Source: Verrucomicrobiota bacterium
Lineage (GTDB): Bacteria; Verrucomicrobiota; Verrucomicrobiia; Opitutales; Opitutaceae
Direction: 5' to 3'
Assembly: GCA_016871755.1 (NCBI GenBank)
Contig: VHCJ01000023.1
Span: 1-47,732 of the forward strand
Length of the DNA: 47,732 nucleotides
The notes below the pieces were generated by a model that worked only from the letters and a program-made list of their open reading frames with translations, was not told where the DNA came from and did not search any database. Shown here piece after piece: positions 17,483 through 26,432 of the stretch. The position numbers were made by a program, and so were the translations under genes. Positions within the stretch are counted from its first letter, which is position 1. Every line of letters begins with the position of its first letter.

Positions 17483-19068
17483 TGGCCGACGCCCCCGCTT
17501 CAGTCGGAGTGGCCGCTCCGCCGGCCCCGGAGGCGTGGTTCCTCGCCGCGACCCGCTGCTGGTGCGGCGGGAGCGAGCGCGCGCCAAGCCCGTGCAGTGC
17601 GGACTACTTCGTGTGCTCCCGCTGCGGCACGCACGTCGCCCGGCGCCGCCTCCGCGCGGAGCGCGTGGCGGACTTCTACAGCCTCGCCGGCTACTGGCAC
17701 GCCCGCCAGCGGGAGAAGGCCCACCCCACCCTGCTGGAACGCCGGGCCCTGCTGGAGCGCGACGGCCGCGTCGACCGCTGGATGGCGGCGATCGAACGCC
17801 ACACCCTCGGCAACCGCGGCACGGCGGTGGAAATCGGCTGCGCCGAGGGCACCCTCCTCCTGCGCCTGCGCGAGCGCGGCTGGACCGTCTGCGGCGTCGA
17901 GCCCGACGCCGCCACCGCGGCGGCGGTCGCCGCCGCGACCGGCCTTGAGGTCCGCGCCGGCGCCTTTCCCGAAGTGGCGATCCCGGACTGCGATCTCTTC
18001 GTCGCCTGCGACGTGCTGGAGCACGCCCTCGATCCGCAGCGCCTCGTGGAGGCGGCGCACGCGCGCCTGCGCCCCGGCGGACTCCTCTTCCTGCAGCTTC
18101 CGCTCCTCGTACCCGGCGAAGCGGACTTCGGCGGCATCACGCCGAAGGTCTTCGATCCCTGGGAGCACAGCTTCATCTTCACCCGCACGTCCATCGCGAC
18201 CCTCCTCGCGGCGGCCGGATTCGAGGTCCTGCGGAACGACGAAGCGTGGGTCCGCGCGCATGAATTCGTCGTCGCCCGGCGCCGCGAACCAACACCCGAG
18301 GCCACGCCCCTGCTCGCAAACCTCCCGGAGATGCTTTCGCCGGAGTGGCGCGGCTTCATGGACGGGCTGAATGCATTTGCGCGCCCGCTCGGCCTGCGCG
18401 AATTCGACTCTTGGTCGAAGATCTGGGAGTACCCCGCGCTCTGGCAACGCGGGCTCGCCACCATGCCCTGGGCGCAGACCCGGCTCGTCGACATCGGCAG
18501 TGAACTCTCGGCGCTCCCGTGGTGGCTCGCGACGCAGGGCGCGCGCGTCACCCTCATCGAACGCAGCCCGAACTTCACCGGACACTGGGAGTACCTCCGC
18601 AAGCGGCTGGGTGTGGCGGTGGACTGGCGCATCGTGGACACGGCCGACCTCCCGCTGCCTCCGCGCAGCGTGGACGTCGTGACGAGCCTGTCCGTCCTCG
18701 AGCACCAGCCCGACAAGGTCCGGGCGGTCGACGAGATGGCGCGCGTCCTGCGCCCCGGCGGCCTGCTCGCGCTCTCCTGCGACATCTGCGAACCCGGGTA
18801 CGGCATGACCTACCCGGCGTGGGGCGGGACGGCGCTCGACCGTCGCGGCTTCGACGCGCTGCTGCTGCAGCACCCCGATCTCGAGCCCCTGCACGCCCCG
18901 ACGTGGAACGCCGAGGACATCGGACCCTTCCTCGCGTGGCACCGGGAAACCGCACCCCATCACACCTACGTCACCGCGGCGGCGGTGCTGCGCCGCCTCC
19001 CGGGCGGCTGGCGTCCCCTCCAGCGCCGCCTCCGTCGGGCGCACGCGCGCTTCCTCGGCGCCGGCTGA
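17482..19068 (+). CDS. Tandem (double) SAM-dependent methyltransferase
   Basis: A 528-residue fusion. A short Cys-rich N-terminus (C26, C28 and C45, C48; CWCGG and CSRC) looks like a zinc ribbon. The first methyltransferase domain (about 110-260) has AVEIGCAEGTLLLRL, VACDVLEHALDP and LRPGGLLFLQLPLL. The second (about 330-500) has RLVDIGSELSALPWWLA, VVTSLSVLEHQPDKV and LRPGGLLALSCDI. It is probably a glycan- or sugar-modifying enzyme acting twice or on two positions. It overlaps the sulfotransferase stop by one base. Confidence 0.82.
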   Translation: MADAPASVGVAAPPAPEAWFLAATRCWCGGSERAPSPCSADYFVCSRCGTHVARRRLRAERVADFYSLAGYWHARQREKAHPTLLERRALLERDGRVDRWMAAIERHTLGNRGTAVEIGCAEGTLLLRLRERGWTVCGVEPDAATAAAVAAATGLEVRAGAFPEVAIPDCDLFVACDVLEHALDPQRLVEAAHARLRPGGLLFLQLPLLVPGEADFGGITPKVFDPWEHSFIFTRTSIATLLAAAGFEVLRNDEAWVRAHEFVVARRREPTPEATPLLANLPEMLSPEWRGFMDGLNAFARPLGLREFDSWSKIWEYPALWQRGLATMPWAQTRLVDIGSELSALPWWLATQGARVTLIERSPNFTGHWEYLRKRLGVAVDWRIVDTADLPLPPRSVDVVTSLSVLEHQPDKVRAVDEMARVLRPGGLLALSCDICEPGYGMTYPAWGGTALDRRGFDALLLQHPDLEPLHAPTWNAEDIGPFLAWHRETAPHHTYVTAAAVLRRLPGGWRPLQRRLRRAHARFLGAG

Positions 19069-19088
19069 GCGCCCCCCGGCCTGCGACC

Positions 19089-20324
19089 ATGAGGATCGGT
19101 ATCGGACTCAATCTCCTCGCCCCGGACAACGGCGGCGTGACCAATTACGCGCTCACCCTGCTCCGGCACTGGCCCACCCTCGCGCCGGAGCATCCGCTGG
19201 TCCTCTTCAGCTTCGATCACAACGAGCCCCTGCTCGCGACGCTGCCGCCCGAGGCGCGCCGTCACGAAATCCGTCTCCGGACGCAGGAGGAGGCACTGGA
19301 CCACTTCGCGGCGATCGACGTGTACTTCTGCCCCTTCGGAACGCTCTGGCCGCGCCCGGTGCGCAAGCCCTCCGTGCTCACGTTCCACGACATGCAGGAG
19401 CGCTTCTACCCGGAGTTCTTCACGGAAAAGGAACTCGCGGAGCGTTTCTTCCATTACGACTGGTCGCTTCGGATGGCCGATGCGGTGATCACGATCTCGG
19501 ACTTCACCCGCGCGATGGTCACGGACCTCGCCGGAGTGGCCCGCAGCCACTGCCACGTCGTCCCCCACGTCGCCGACGAGCTCCCCGCGCCCGTGCGCCC
19601 TGCGAACCTCCCGGCCGGGCTCGGGGTGGAGCGCCGCTTCGTCTTCTACCCGGCCAACTTCTGGCGGCACAAGAACCACGAACGCCTCCTCGAAGCCTTC
19701 GCCCACGAGGCGCTGCACGGCGCGCCGGTGGAACTCGTCTGCACCGGCAGCTGCCTCGGACGAGAGGAGGCCTGGGACGGTCTCGTCGCCCGGCTCGGCC
19801 TGGGGGGACGTGTGCACCACCTCGGGAAAATCGCGCGGAGCGAGATCAGCTGGCTCTTCCGGAACGCCCGCGCCCTCGTCTTTCCCTCACTCTTCGAAGG
19901 CTTCGGAATCCCGCTGCTCGAGGCGATGACCTGCGGCTGCCCCATTGCCTGCGGCGCCAACACCAGCCAGCCCGACGTCGCGGGCCGGGCGGCGCTCTAC
20001 TTCCCGGCGGATGATCCCGGCGCGATCGCGCGGGCGGTGCGGCGAATCGACGCGGACGACGCGCTGCGCCGCCGCCTCATCGCCGCCGGCCTCCAGCGCG
20101 CTCCGGCCTTCAACGTCCCCCGCCTCGTCGACGGCCACCTCCGCGCCTTCACCGCCGCGCGCAACCGCTACAACCCCGCCCGCGCGTGGTGGAACGAACG
20201 CGTCCGCCTCCCCCGTTCGCTCCGGCCCCGCGACACGCTCACCCCGCACGAGCGGGCGGCGGCGGCGGCCCTCCTCCGTCAACGCTCGCAAGTCCCGGCG
20301 GACTGCGAAACCCTTTCCCCATGA
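19089..20324 (+). CDS. Glycosyltransferase family 4
   Basis: A 411-residue GT-B enzyme. It begins MRIGIGLNLLAPDNGGVTNY, with the glycine-rich loop, and has FVFYPANFWRHKNHERLLEA, VHHLGKI and FPSLFEGFGIPLLEAMTCG, the E-x7-E donor-sugar motif of GT4. It adds a sugar from an NDP-sugar to a growing surface glycan in the cytoplasm. Its stop overlaps the next start by 4 bases (ATGA). Confidence 0.9.
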   Translation: MRIGIGLNLLAPDNGGVTNYALTLLRHWPTLAPEHPLVLFSFDHNEPLLATLPPEARRHEIRLRTQEEALDHFAAIDVYFCPFGTLWPRPVRKPSVLTFHDMQERFYPEFFTEKELAERFFHYDWSLRMADAVITISDFTRAMVTDLAGVARSHCHVVPHVADELPAPVRPANLPAGLGVERRFVFYPANFWRHKNHERLLEAFAHEALHGAPVELVCTGSCLGREEAWDGLVARLGLGGRVHHLGKIARSEISWLFRNARALVFPSLFEGFGIPLLEAMTCGCPIACGANTSQPDVAGRAALYFPADDPGAIARAVRRIDADDALRRRLIAAGLQRAPAFNVPRLVDGHLRAFTAARNRYNPARAWWNERVRLPRSLRPRDTLTPHERAAAAALLRQRSQVPADCETLSP

Positions 20325-21331
20325 CCCGGCCGCGCTTCTCGATCCTCATGCCCACGTACAACCACGGACGGTGGATCGACGTGGCCCTGCGCAGCATCTT
20401 TGACCAGGAGACCGACTCGCTTGAAGTGACGGTGATGGACTCGGTGTCGACGGACGAGACTCCGACCCTCCTCGCGGGCTACGGCGACCGCATCCGCTGG
20501 ATCCGCCGCAAGGACAAGGGCCAGGCCGACGCGATCAACCAAGGCTTCGCCCTCGCCGGCGGCGAAATCGTCGCGTGGCTGAACTCCGACGACACCTATC
20601 TCCCCGGGGCCTTCGCCCGCGTCGACGCGGCGTTCGCCGCCGATCCCACCCTTGACTTCGTTTACGGCGACGCCCTCGAAATCGACCAGGAGGGCCGCAT
20701 TCTCACCCCGAACCTCTTCACCGAGGAGTGCAGTCGCGACCGTTTCTACTTCTCGCACGACTACATCTGCCAGCCCACCCTCTTCCTCCGCCGCGGCGTG
20801 CTGGAGCGCGTGGGTCCGCTGCGGGCGGACCTCCGCTGGTTCCTCGACTACCAGTGGCTGACCCGTTTCTTCGCGGCCGGCCTGCGCGGACGTCGTCTGC
20901 CGCACTTTCTCGCGGCGAACCGGGACCACCCGCAGACCAAGACCAACTCCGGCGGCCTGCGCCGCTGGTGGGAGATCATGTCGGTGCTCGCCTCGACGCC
21001 CCCGCCCGGACCGCTCGTGGTCGCGCGTCGCTGCGTCTGGATCTATTCACTCGAGTATGTGATCAAGACGATCAACGCCGCGCCGTGGGGTGCGACGGAG
21101 GACTCGTCGCGCGACGCCCGCGAGTGGCGCGCCGCAGTGCTGGCGCGGCTGAACCGCTGGTTCATGCAGCTTGTCAGCCCGCGCTCCTTCAACGACATCG
21201 TCCACCGCTACCACCGCGACATCGCCCCGGCCGGCGGCACGGTCGCGGGACTCTGGTCGCGGCACGCCGCGAAGCGCCTCGCCGCGGCGCCGCCCTCCGT
21301 CTCAGGCTCTTCCTCCGCCGCCGCTCCATGA
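20321..21331 (+). CDS. Glycosyltransferase family 2
   Basis: A 336-residue GT-A enzyme. It starts MTRPRFSILMPTYNHGRWID, with the nucleotide-binding MPTYNH, has DKGQADAINQGFALAGGEIV and the metal-binding WLNSDDT, and the acceptor-side region FYFSHDYICQPTLFLRR. It is a likely sugar transferase for the same surface glycan. It is linked to the previous and next genes by 4-base ATGA overlaps, which supports a single translation-coupled operon. Confidence 0.9.
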   Translation: MTRPRFSILMPTYNHGRWIDVALRSIFDQETDSLEVTVMDSVSTDETPTLLAGYGDRIRWIRRKDKGQADAINQGFALAGGEIVAWLNSDDTYLPGAFARVDAAFAADPTLDFVYGDALEIDQEGRILTPNLFTEECSRDRFYFSHDYICQPTLFLRRGVLERVGPLRADLRWFLDYQWLTRFFAAGLRGRRLPHFLAANRDHPQTKTNSGGLRRWWEIMSVLASTPPPGPLVVARRCVWIYSLEYVIKTINAAPWGATEDSSRDAREWRAAVLARLNRWFMQLVSPRSFNDIVHRYHRDIAPAGGTVAGLWSRHAAKRLAAAPPSVSGSSSAAAP

Positions 21332-22101
21332 CTCCGCTCGAGCCCAACACGCAGATCAAGTACCCGGAACTCGTGCGGGAGTTCCACGACGCGCTCCGCG
21401 ACCGGCTCTTCCCCCGCCTGCCGGCCTGCGAAGGCCGCACCGCCCTGCTCGCCCGGCTCCTCGGCACCGGCATCAGCGAAGCCTTGTACCTGCTGGACCA
21501 ACTGCACGCCAGCCTCGATCAACCCGGCGATGTGGTCGAGTTTGGGGTGGCCCAAGGCGCGACCTCCGCGCTCATCGCCAACGAAATCCGCGCGACCCCG
21601 AAGACCCTCTGGCTCTACGACACCTTCGCCGGCCTCCCCCGCCCCTCGCCGAAGGACCAGTTGAAGGACGACATCTTCGGACTCGGCTCCATCGAACGCT
21701 ATGAGGGCGAAATGCGCTGCGAGCCCGCGGAGGTCCAGACCCGCCTCGCCGCGATCGGTTTTCCGGAATCCCGCGTGCGCCTGGAGCCCGGACTCGTGGA
21801 GGAGACGCTGCGCCCCGGCCGCGGGCCGGCCGCGGTGAGCTTCGCGTACATCGACTTCGACTTCTACGCCCCGATCAAGCACGCGCTCGAATACCTCGAC
21901 ACCCACCTCGCGGAGGGCGGGCGGATCGTCGTCGACGACTACGACTTCTTCTCCACGGGCGCAAAGACGGCGGTCGATGAATTCATAGCGGAGCACCCGG
22001 GGCGCTACCGGCTCGAGCTTCCCCGCCCCTTCGCCGGACACTTCGGCATGATCTCCCGCGTGCCCCGCGGCTGGCGCCGCTGGTTCGGCGCAGCACGCTA
22101 G
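21328..22101 (+). CDS. TylF/MycF-like O-methyltransferase
   Basis: A 257-residue methyltransferase of the macrocin O-methyltransferase family. Motifs are DVVEFGVAQGATSALIANEI (SAM binding), WLYDTFAGLPRPSPKD, FAYIDFDFYAPIKHALEYL and a terminal GGRIVVDDYDF. TylF and related enzymes methylate sugar hydroxyls, which fits a glycan cluster. The stop codon overlaps that of the convergent DUF6807 gene (CTAG at 22098-22101), and no terminator is seen. Confidence 0.85.
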   Translation: MTPLEPNTQIKYPELVREFHDALRDRLFPRLPACEGRTALLARLLGTGISEALYLLDQLHASLDQPGDVVEFGVAQGATSALIANEIRATPKTLWLYDTFAGLPRPSPKDQLKDDIFGLGSIERYEGEMRCEPAEVQTRLAAIGFPESRVRLEPGLVEETLRPGRGPAAVSFAYIDFDFYAPIKHALEYLDTHLAEGGRIVVDDYDFFSTGAKTAVDEFIAEHPGRYRLELPRPFAGHFGMISRVPRGWRRWFGAAR

Positions 22102-23234
22102 GGCTGGCCGCGTCCGGCAAACTGACGGTACAACCACGCCACCTCGCCGGCGGCGGTATCGCCGAGATGGATATAGACGCCGTAGCGGAACGTGATGCTC
22201 TGCCCGGCCGGGACCGTGAGGTCGCCGATGCGCGGCTGGTCCTTGAGTCCCTCGAAATCATGCCGCCCGAACGGATTGGCGGCGAAGAGTCCGTAGTCGC
22301 GCACGTGCCACCACGTCGGGTGCCGCGGATTCGTGGGCGCGTCGAAGAACGCGACCCCGTGAATGATGCCCTCGCGCGGGGCAAAGTAGTCGACCCACTC
22401 CGCACGCTGGCCCCAGATCCCGGCGCCGGAGGCACCGGTGCTGTTCACCATCTGACCGACCCCCGGTTCGTCGCGGCCCTGGGCCCGGTGCGGCAACGTC
22501 ATCCAACGGGCGAGCCGCAACGCAAACGTTCCCTCCTTCGTGTCGCCCAGCACCAGCGGCGCATCCGCCGGGGCCTCCAGCGTGATCGTGACGTCCCACT
22601 GGCTGCCGTTGGGCAACGGGGTGATGCGCACGGAAAGCCGATCGGTGCACACCTGCCTCCCGTCGGGCGCGAGCCAGCGGCGGCGGTCCTCGATCACCGC
22701 CACCCCCGCCGCCTCGTCGCTGCCGGGGTCAACCCGGGCCGTCGGCTGGCCCGTCGAAACGATGCGCCCGGTCGTTCCGGCCTTCTCCGCCCAGAAGTCG
22801 ACGCCGTTCACCGAACCATGGGCGAACCAGAGTCCGCGGTGATGCGGGTGATCTCGTGCCTCGCCCGGGACATCGGCCATCGGATAGCTGCGGCTGAGTT
22901 GCGTACCGTCGACGGCGAGGATCGGATGGAAGTAGGTCTTGGGCGCAGCGTCGCCGAAGAAATAGGTCGTGAACAGCCGCCCATCGAGTGTGACCGCCAC
23001 CGTCCCGGCACCGCGCTCAATCCCGACTGTCGCGCGCCACGGCACCCGGTCACGCGTGCCGCTGGAAGCCGCCGGACTTACCCCAGGTGCGATGCCCGCC
23101 CCCGCGGAAACTCCCGCCGCGGTCGGTGCCGCCGCCGGGGCCGCGGTCAGCCCGCTGAAGGATCCAGAGAGAACGGCCGCGCCGCACGCGACCCAGACCA
23201 CGACACGCCGCACCCAGACACGGAGAGGAGACAT
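22098..23234 (-). CDS. DUF6807 (PmoA-like) secreted protein
   Basis: A 378-residue exported protein. The start at 23234 (MSPLRVWVRR) was chosen because a twin-Arg/hydrophobic signal segment follows (VVVWVACGAAVLSGSFSGL). The mature part matches the family often annotated PmoA or DUF6807 in Verrucomicrobia, Planctomycetes and Bacteroidetes: HPILAVDGTQLSRSYPM, DHPHHRGLWFAHG, VNGVDFWAE and HPTWWHVRDYGLFAANPFG. The fold is beta-rich, and the function is unproved despite the name. A link to sugar breakdown is inferred for the family only. Confidence 0.82.
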   Translation of the reverse strand: MSPLRVWVRRVVVWVACGAAVLSGSFSGLTAAPAAAPTAAGVSAGAGIAPGVSPAASSGTRDRVPWRATVGIERGAGTVAVTLDGRLFTTYFFGDAAPKTYFHPILAVDGTQLSRSYPMADVPGEARDHPHHRGLWFAHGSVNGVDFWAEKAGTTGRIVSTGQPTARVDPGSDEAAGVAVIEDRRRWLAPDGRQVCTDRLSVRITPLPNGSQWDVTITLEAPADAPLVLGDTKEGTFALRLARWMTLPHRAQGRDEPGVGQMVNSTGASGAGIWGQRAEWVDYFAPREGIIHGVAFFDAPTNPRHPTWWHVRDYGLFAANPFGRHDFEGLKDQPRIGDLTVPAGQSITFRYGVYIHLGDTAAGEVAWLYRQFAGRGQP

Positions 23235-23283
23235 GCGGGCAGCAAAGCAGAACCCGGGCGGATGCCAAGTCACCGTCACGCTC

Positions 23284-24678
23284 CTACTGCAGGCGCAACG
23301 GCAGCCCGCGCCAGCGACGGTTCAGGTCCTCGAGCTTCGGACCCGTCGGTTGGTCCGCCGCGATGGGTCCGAGAGCGATGGTTTGGGACAGGGCGAACGA
23401 GTCCAGCACGACGCAGTAGTCGGCGTTGACCATGATCCCGAGCAATTCGCCGCTCTTGCCCAGCACGAGGTCGCCGCGGGACGGCGTGAACTCCCCGAGC
23501 ACCCGGCGCACGAGGCGGTTGTCCATCCGCACATGATGCGTGCTGCCGGGGTCCAGCTTGAACGGCACCTCGCCGTAGCCGGCGCCCCCGTTGGCGATGA
23601 GGACCGCCTCGGGGAAACGGAACGGATCGACGGCGGTCCGGTAGACCTTCGCGCCCAGCGCCTGCACCTGCTCCGGCGTGACCGGCAGCACGACGATCCG
23701 CGGATCGAGGGAAAGGAAGCCCAGCTGCGTGGCACCCAGACGGCGGTCGGCGCGGCTGAACTCGGCGGTGAGCCGCTCCCAGTCGACGGCTGACTCGCGC
23801 AGGGCGAGCGGCGTGTCGTCGATGTGGAGGACCGCGTAGGTGGCCTGACCATCCGTGACGAGCAGCGTGCGGGAATCGAGCGTGCGGGTGACCGGCCCGA
23901 GGAACGTCCGCCGGAACGCGGTGAACTGCGTCTGCACGCGGTTCGCGAGGAATTCGTTGAACAGCGTGTTCGCGTTGACCGGGCGGTTTTCGCGGATCTC
24001 GCGGCTGAGCTCGGTGGACTTCTCCGCGAGCTGGCCCACGCCCTGGGCGAGCTCGCTGGTGGCCTGCTGAACCTTGAGGCGCTCCTCGCGCTCGGCGGCG
24101 ACCTGCGAGCGCAGCGTCTCGGATGTTTCGCGCAGCAATTGTTTCTCCTGCTCGGCGACCCGCACCGCGACGGAGAGACCCTCAATGCGCTCGCGCGCCT
24201 GCGCCTGATCGCGCTCAAGGCCGGCAACCCGGCGCTGCTGCTCCTCCGCCTCGCGGCGCTTCTCGTCGAGTTCGCGCTGCACGGCGGCGAGCCGATCCTT
24301 GGAAACGGCCGCCTCCTCGGCCGCGGCGGCGGCGCGGCGGGCGACCTCCTCGGCGGATCGACGGGTTGCCTCCAAGTCGGTGCCGAGGCGCGACCGCTCC
24401 GCTTCGACCTGGCTCAGGCTCGCTTCGCGCGCGCGGACCTGCTCCTCCGCGGAGGTCAGGGTGCGGGCGAGTTGCTCGCGGGACGCGCGCTCGTCGGCCA
24501 GGGACGCCTTCATCGCCGCCAGCAGGTCGGTTTCGCGCGAGGCCGCTCCCGCCCCCGCGCTCGCGGCCGGGGCGGCGACCGGAGCGGGCGCGGGCGGCTG
24601 GGCCTGCTCCCAGCGCGTGAGCGCCAGCAGGTTGAGCAGGAGGAAGTCGCAGAGAATGAGGAGAAGGGTGCGGTTCAT
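23284..24678 (-). CDS. Single-span membrane protein with long coiled coil and protease-like C-domain
   Basis: An unrecognised 464-residue protein. One N-terminal membrane segment, with an Asp inside (D11 in MNRTLLLILCDFLLLNLL), is followed by a Pro/Ala linker (24-46). A long Ala/Glu/Arg coiled coil (about 50-230) and a globular C-domain (240-464) follow. The C-domain has SRGDLVLGKSGELLGIMVN (400-418), which looks like the GDSGGPL...G region of trypsin-like proteases, though without the exact motif and with no clear His/Asp pair. The short charged helix after a single N-terminal segment with one Asp is also like MotB/TolR/ExbD stator subunits. It follows the polytopic membrane gene by 36 bp and is probably its partner. 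Confidence 0.7.
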   Translation of the reverse strand: MNRTLLLILCDFLLLNLLALTRWEQAQPPAPAPVAAPAASAGAGAASRETDLLAAMKASLADERASREQLARTLTSAEEQVRAREASLSQVEAERSRLGTDLEATRRSAEEVARRAAAAAEEAAVSKDRLAAVQRELDEKRREAEEQQRRVAGLERDQAQARERIEGLSVAVRVAEQEKQLLRETSETLRSQVAAEREERLKVQQATSELAQGVGQLAEKSTELSREIRENRPVNANTLFNEFLANRVQTQFTAFRRTFLGPVTRTLDSRTLLVTDGQATYAVLHIDDTPLALRESAVDWERLTAEFSRADRRLGATQLGFLSLDPRIVVLPVTPEQVQALGAKVYRTAVDPFRFPEAVLIANGGAGYGEVPFKLDPGSTHHVRMDNRLVRRVLGEFTPSRGDLVLGKSGELLGIMVNADYCVVLDSFALSQTIALGPIAADQPTGPKLEDLNRRWRGLPLRLQ

Positions 24679-24714
24679 GGCATGACCACCCGGAGGTGAG
24701 CGAGGGGACGGCCC

Positions 24715-26370
24715 TCAGGACGCCGGCGCCCGTTCGGCGTCCTGGCCAGCGAGAATGAGCTGCCGCTTGAACGGACGGACATGGCGGATCTTGATCAGCG
24801 CCACGCAGACGATGCCGAACAGGTTCGAGGAATAGGCCGCGAGCAGGTTCGGCTGGATGACGCCGAGGACCTGGAGAACCAAGGCGGCGGCCGTGCCGGC
24901 GATGCCGAGGTACAGGCCGCCGTCGAACAGGTTCTCCTCGTTCTCCATCAGGCGCAGCTGCACGAGCGGCGCCAGTCCGGAGCGCGAGATTTCGGCGATC
25001 TTCCGCAGGCAGAGGAAAAACCAGCCTAGTTGCAGGAGCGCGAACAGGCCGATCGAGAGCAGGGTTGAGGTGTCCATGGCGAAAGTGGGCGGGGTCGGGG
25101 TGAGGGACGCGGGGTCAGAGATCGAGCCGAGCACCGGCATCAGCACGCGCAGCGCGAACTCCGAAGGGGGCGCGGCGGCGAGGAGAAACGGCTCGGTCGC
25201 GAGGATCAGCACCACCCCGCTCAGCAGCGCCAGCACCGCCGTCGTCAGGCCATGGCCGGACGCGAGGGTCCCGGACCGAAAGACCAGACCCGCGGCACCG
25301 CGGAGGAGGAGGAAGGCGGCAAGGAAGAAACCGAGCCAGCGGAAGGCGACGGCGGTCGCTGGATGGAGCAGGGCAAACTCCGCCCCCCAGCCGAAGCCGG
25401 AGTCACGGGATCGGTTCACCGGCACCTGCCGTTCGACCAAGACGTCGAGCGCGCCCTGCCCCAGGCGCAGGGCGAGTCCCACGTCGTCGAGTCCAGAGCG
25501 ACCGAAGGTCAGGAGATAGGCCGCGACGTAGTCCGCCGAGCCTGAGAGCAACGCCGCGCTGTAGATGACCGCAAACTCATCCGGCGCCACCCGCGCGAGG
25601 TGCGCGTACTCGCGCAAGGTGCCCAGACCGCTCGTGCGCCGCAGCAGTTCGGTCAGCGAAATCCAATCGAGCCGGGAACCCAGCGACACCAGATCGAGGT
25701 AGGCCGCCTCAAGATCGCCGAGGTCGTTCCGCGCCACGGCGCGCTCCGCCAGACCGCGCAGCTGCCGCTGCAGCGCCGGCGAGAGGTGCTCGCCCTGATA
25801 GAGAAGCGCGGTCATCAGGATGATCGCATCGAGCGGCTGCCCACCGGCGTCACGCGCCGGGGTGAATGAAGCAGTCAGGGTGACGTCGGCGGTGCGCAGC
25901 AGCGCCTGCACCCCCGCCGAGCGCGAATTGGCGAGGTAGGTGCGGACGGCCCGACGGGCCCGCTCCGGGAGCATGACGGTGAACACGGGGGCGCTCCGCG
26001 CAGGTTCCGACAGCGCCACCACCGGCAACAGCGGCTCAAGCATCGGATCCCATCCGCCCCACGGCACGTGCGCCGGCGTGCGCGCCGCCGTGGCGGCGAC
26101 CGCCTCGGCCAGTTGTCCGGCCTGCGGCACCGCGAGCGCCTGCGCCGTCGAGAGGAGGAGCGCCGCCGGACCCAGTTTCTCGCGCTCCAACAGGTCCTCC
26201 GCCCGCTCGGTGAGCGACGGCGTCCCGGCGCCCGCGGCCGCGAGCAGAGTCCGCGGAAGCGCGCCCACGTTCACCGGCAGGAGGGCAGCCAGCGCGAGCA
26301 GCGCCGCCCCCGCAAGCAGCAGGGCCAGCGCTTGATGCGTCGGATTCAAGCCGGGGCGGGAGCGGTCCAT
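24715..26370 (-). CDS. Polytopic membrane protein, unrecognised (possible partner of the coiled-coil protein)
   Basis: An unrecognised 551-residue protein. An N-terminal membrane segment (about 13-32) is followed by a large helical extracytoplasmic or cytoplasmic domain (about 50-335). Five more segments follow (about 342-364, 376-399, 436-455, 484-504, 510-527). The last two contain FDGGLYLGIAGTAAALVLQV and NLLAAYSSNLFGIVCVALIK, faintly like the Gly-rich TM2/TM3 of TolQ/ExbB/MotA channels. The start at 26370 (MDRSRPGLN) was preferred because upstream in-frame residues overlap the divergent def gene. The coupling with the next gene is inferred from 36-bp spacing and strand. Confidence 0.7.
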   Translation of the reverse strand: MDRSRPGLNPTHQALALLLAGAALLALAALLPVNVGALPRTLLAAAGAGTPSLTERAEDLLEREKLGPAALLLSTAQALAVPQAGQLAEAVAATAARTPAHVPWGGWDPMLEPLLPVVALSEPARSAPVFTVMLPERARRAVRTYLANSRSAGVQALLRTADVTLTASFTPARDAGGQPLDAIILMTALLYQGEHLSPALQRQLRGLAERAVARNDLGDLEAAYLDLVSLGSRLDWISLTELLRRTSGLGTLREYAHLARVAPDEFAVIYSAALLSGSADYVAAYLLTFGRSGLDDVGLALRLGQGALDVLVERQVPVNRSRDSGFGWGAEFALLHPATAVAFRWLGFFLAAFLLLRGAAGLVFRSGTLASGHGLTTAVLALLSGVVLILATEPFLLAAAPPSEFALRVLMPVLGSISDPASLTPTPPTFAMDTSTLLSIGLFALLQLGWFFLCLRKIAEISRSGLAPLVQLRLMENEENLFDGGLYLGIAGTAAALVLQVLGVIQPNLLAAYSSNLFGIVCVALIKIRHVRPFKRQLILAGQDAERAPAS

Positions 26371-26432
26371 CGGGAGCAACAATTGGTTTGCGGGCGGCGC
26401 AACCTGAAGCAAGGTGACTCCTCCATCGACCG

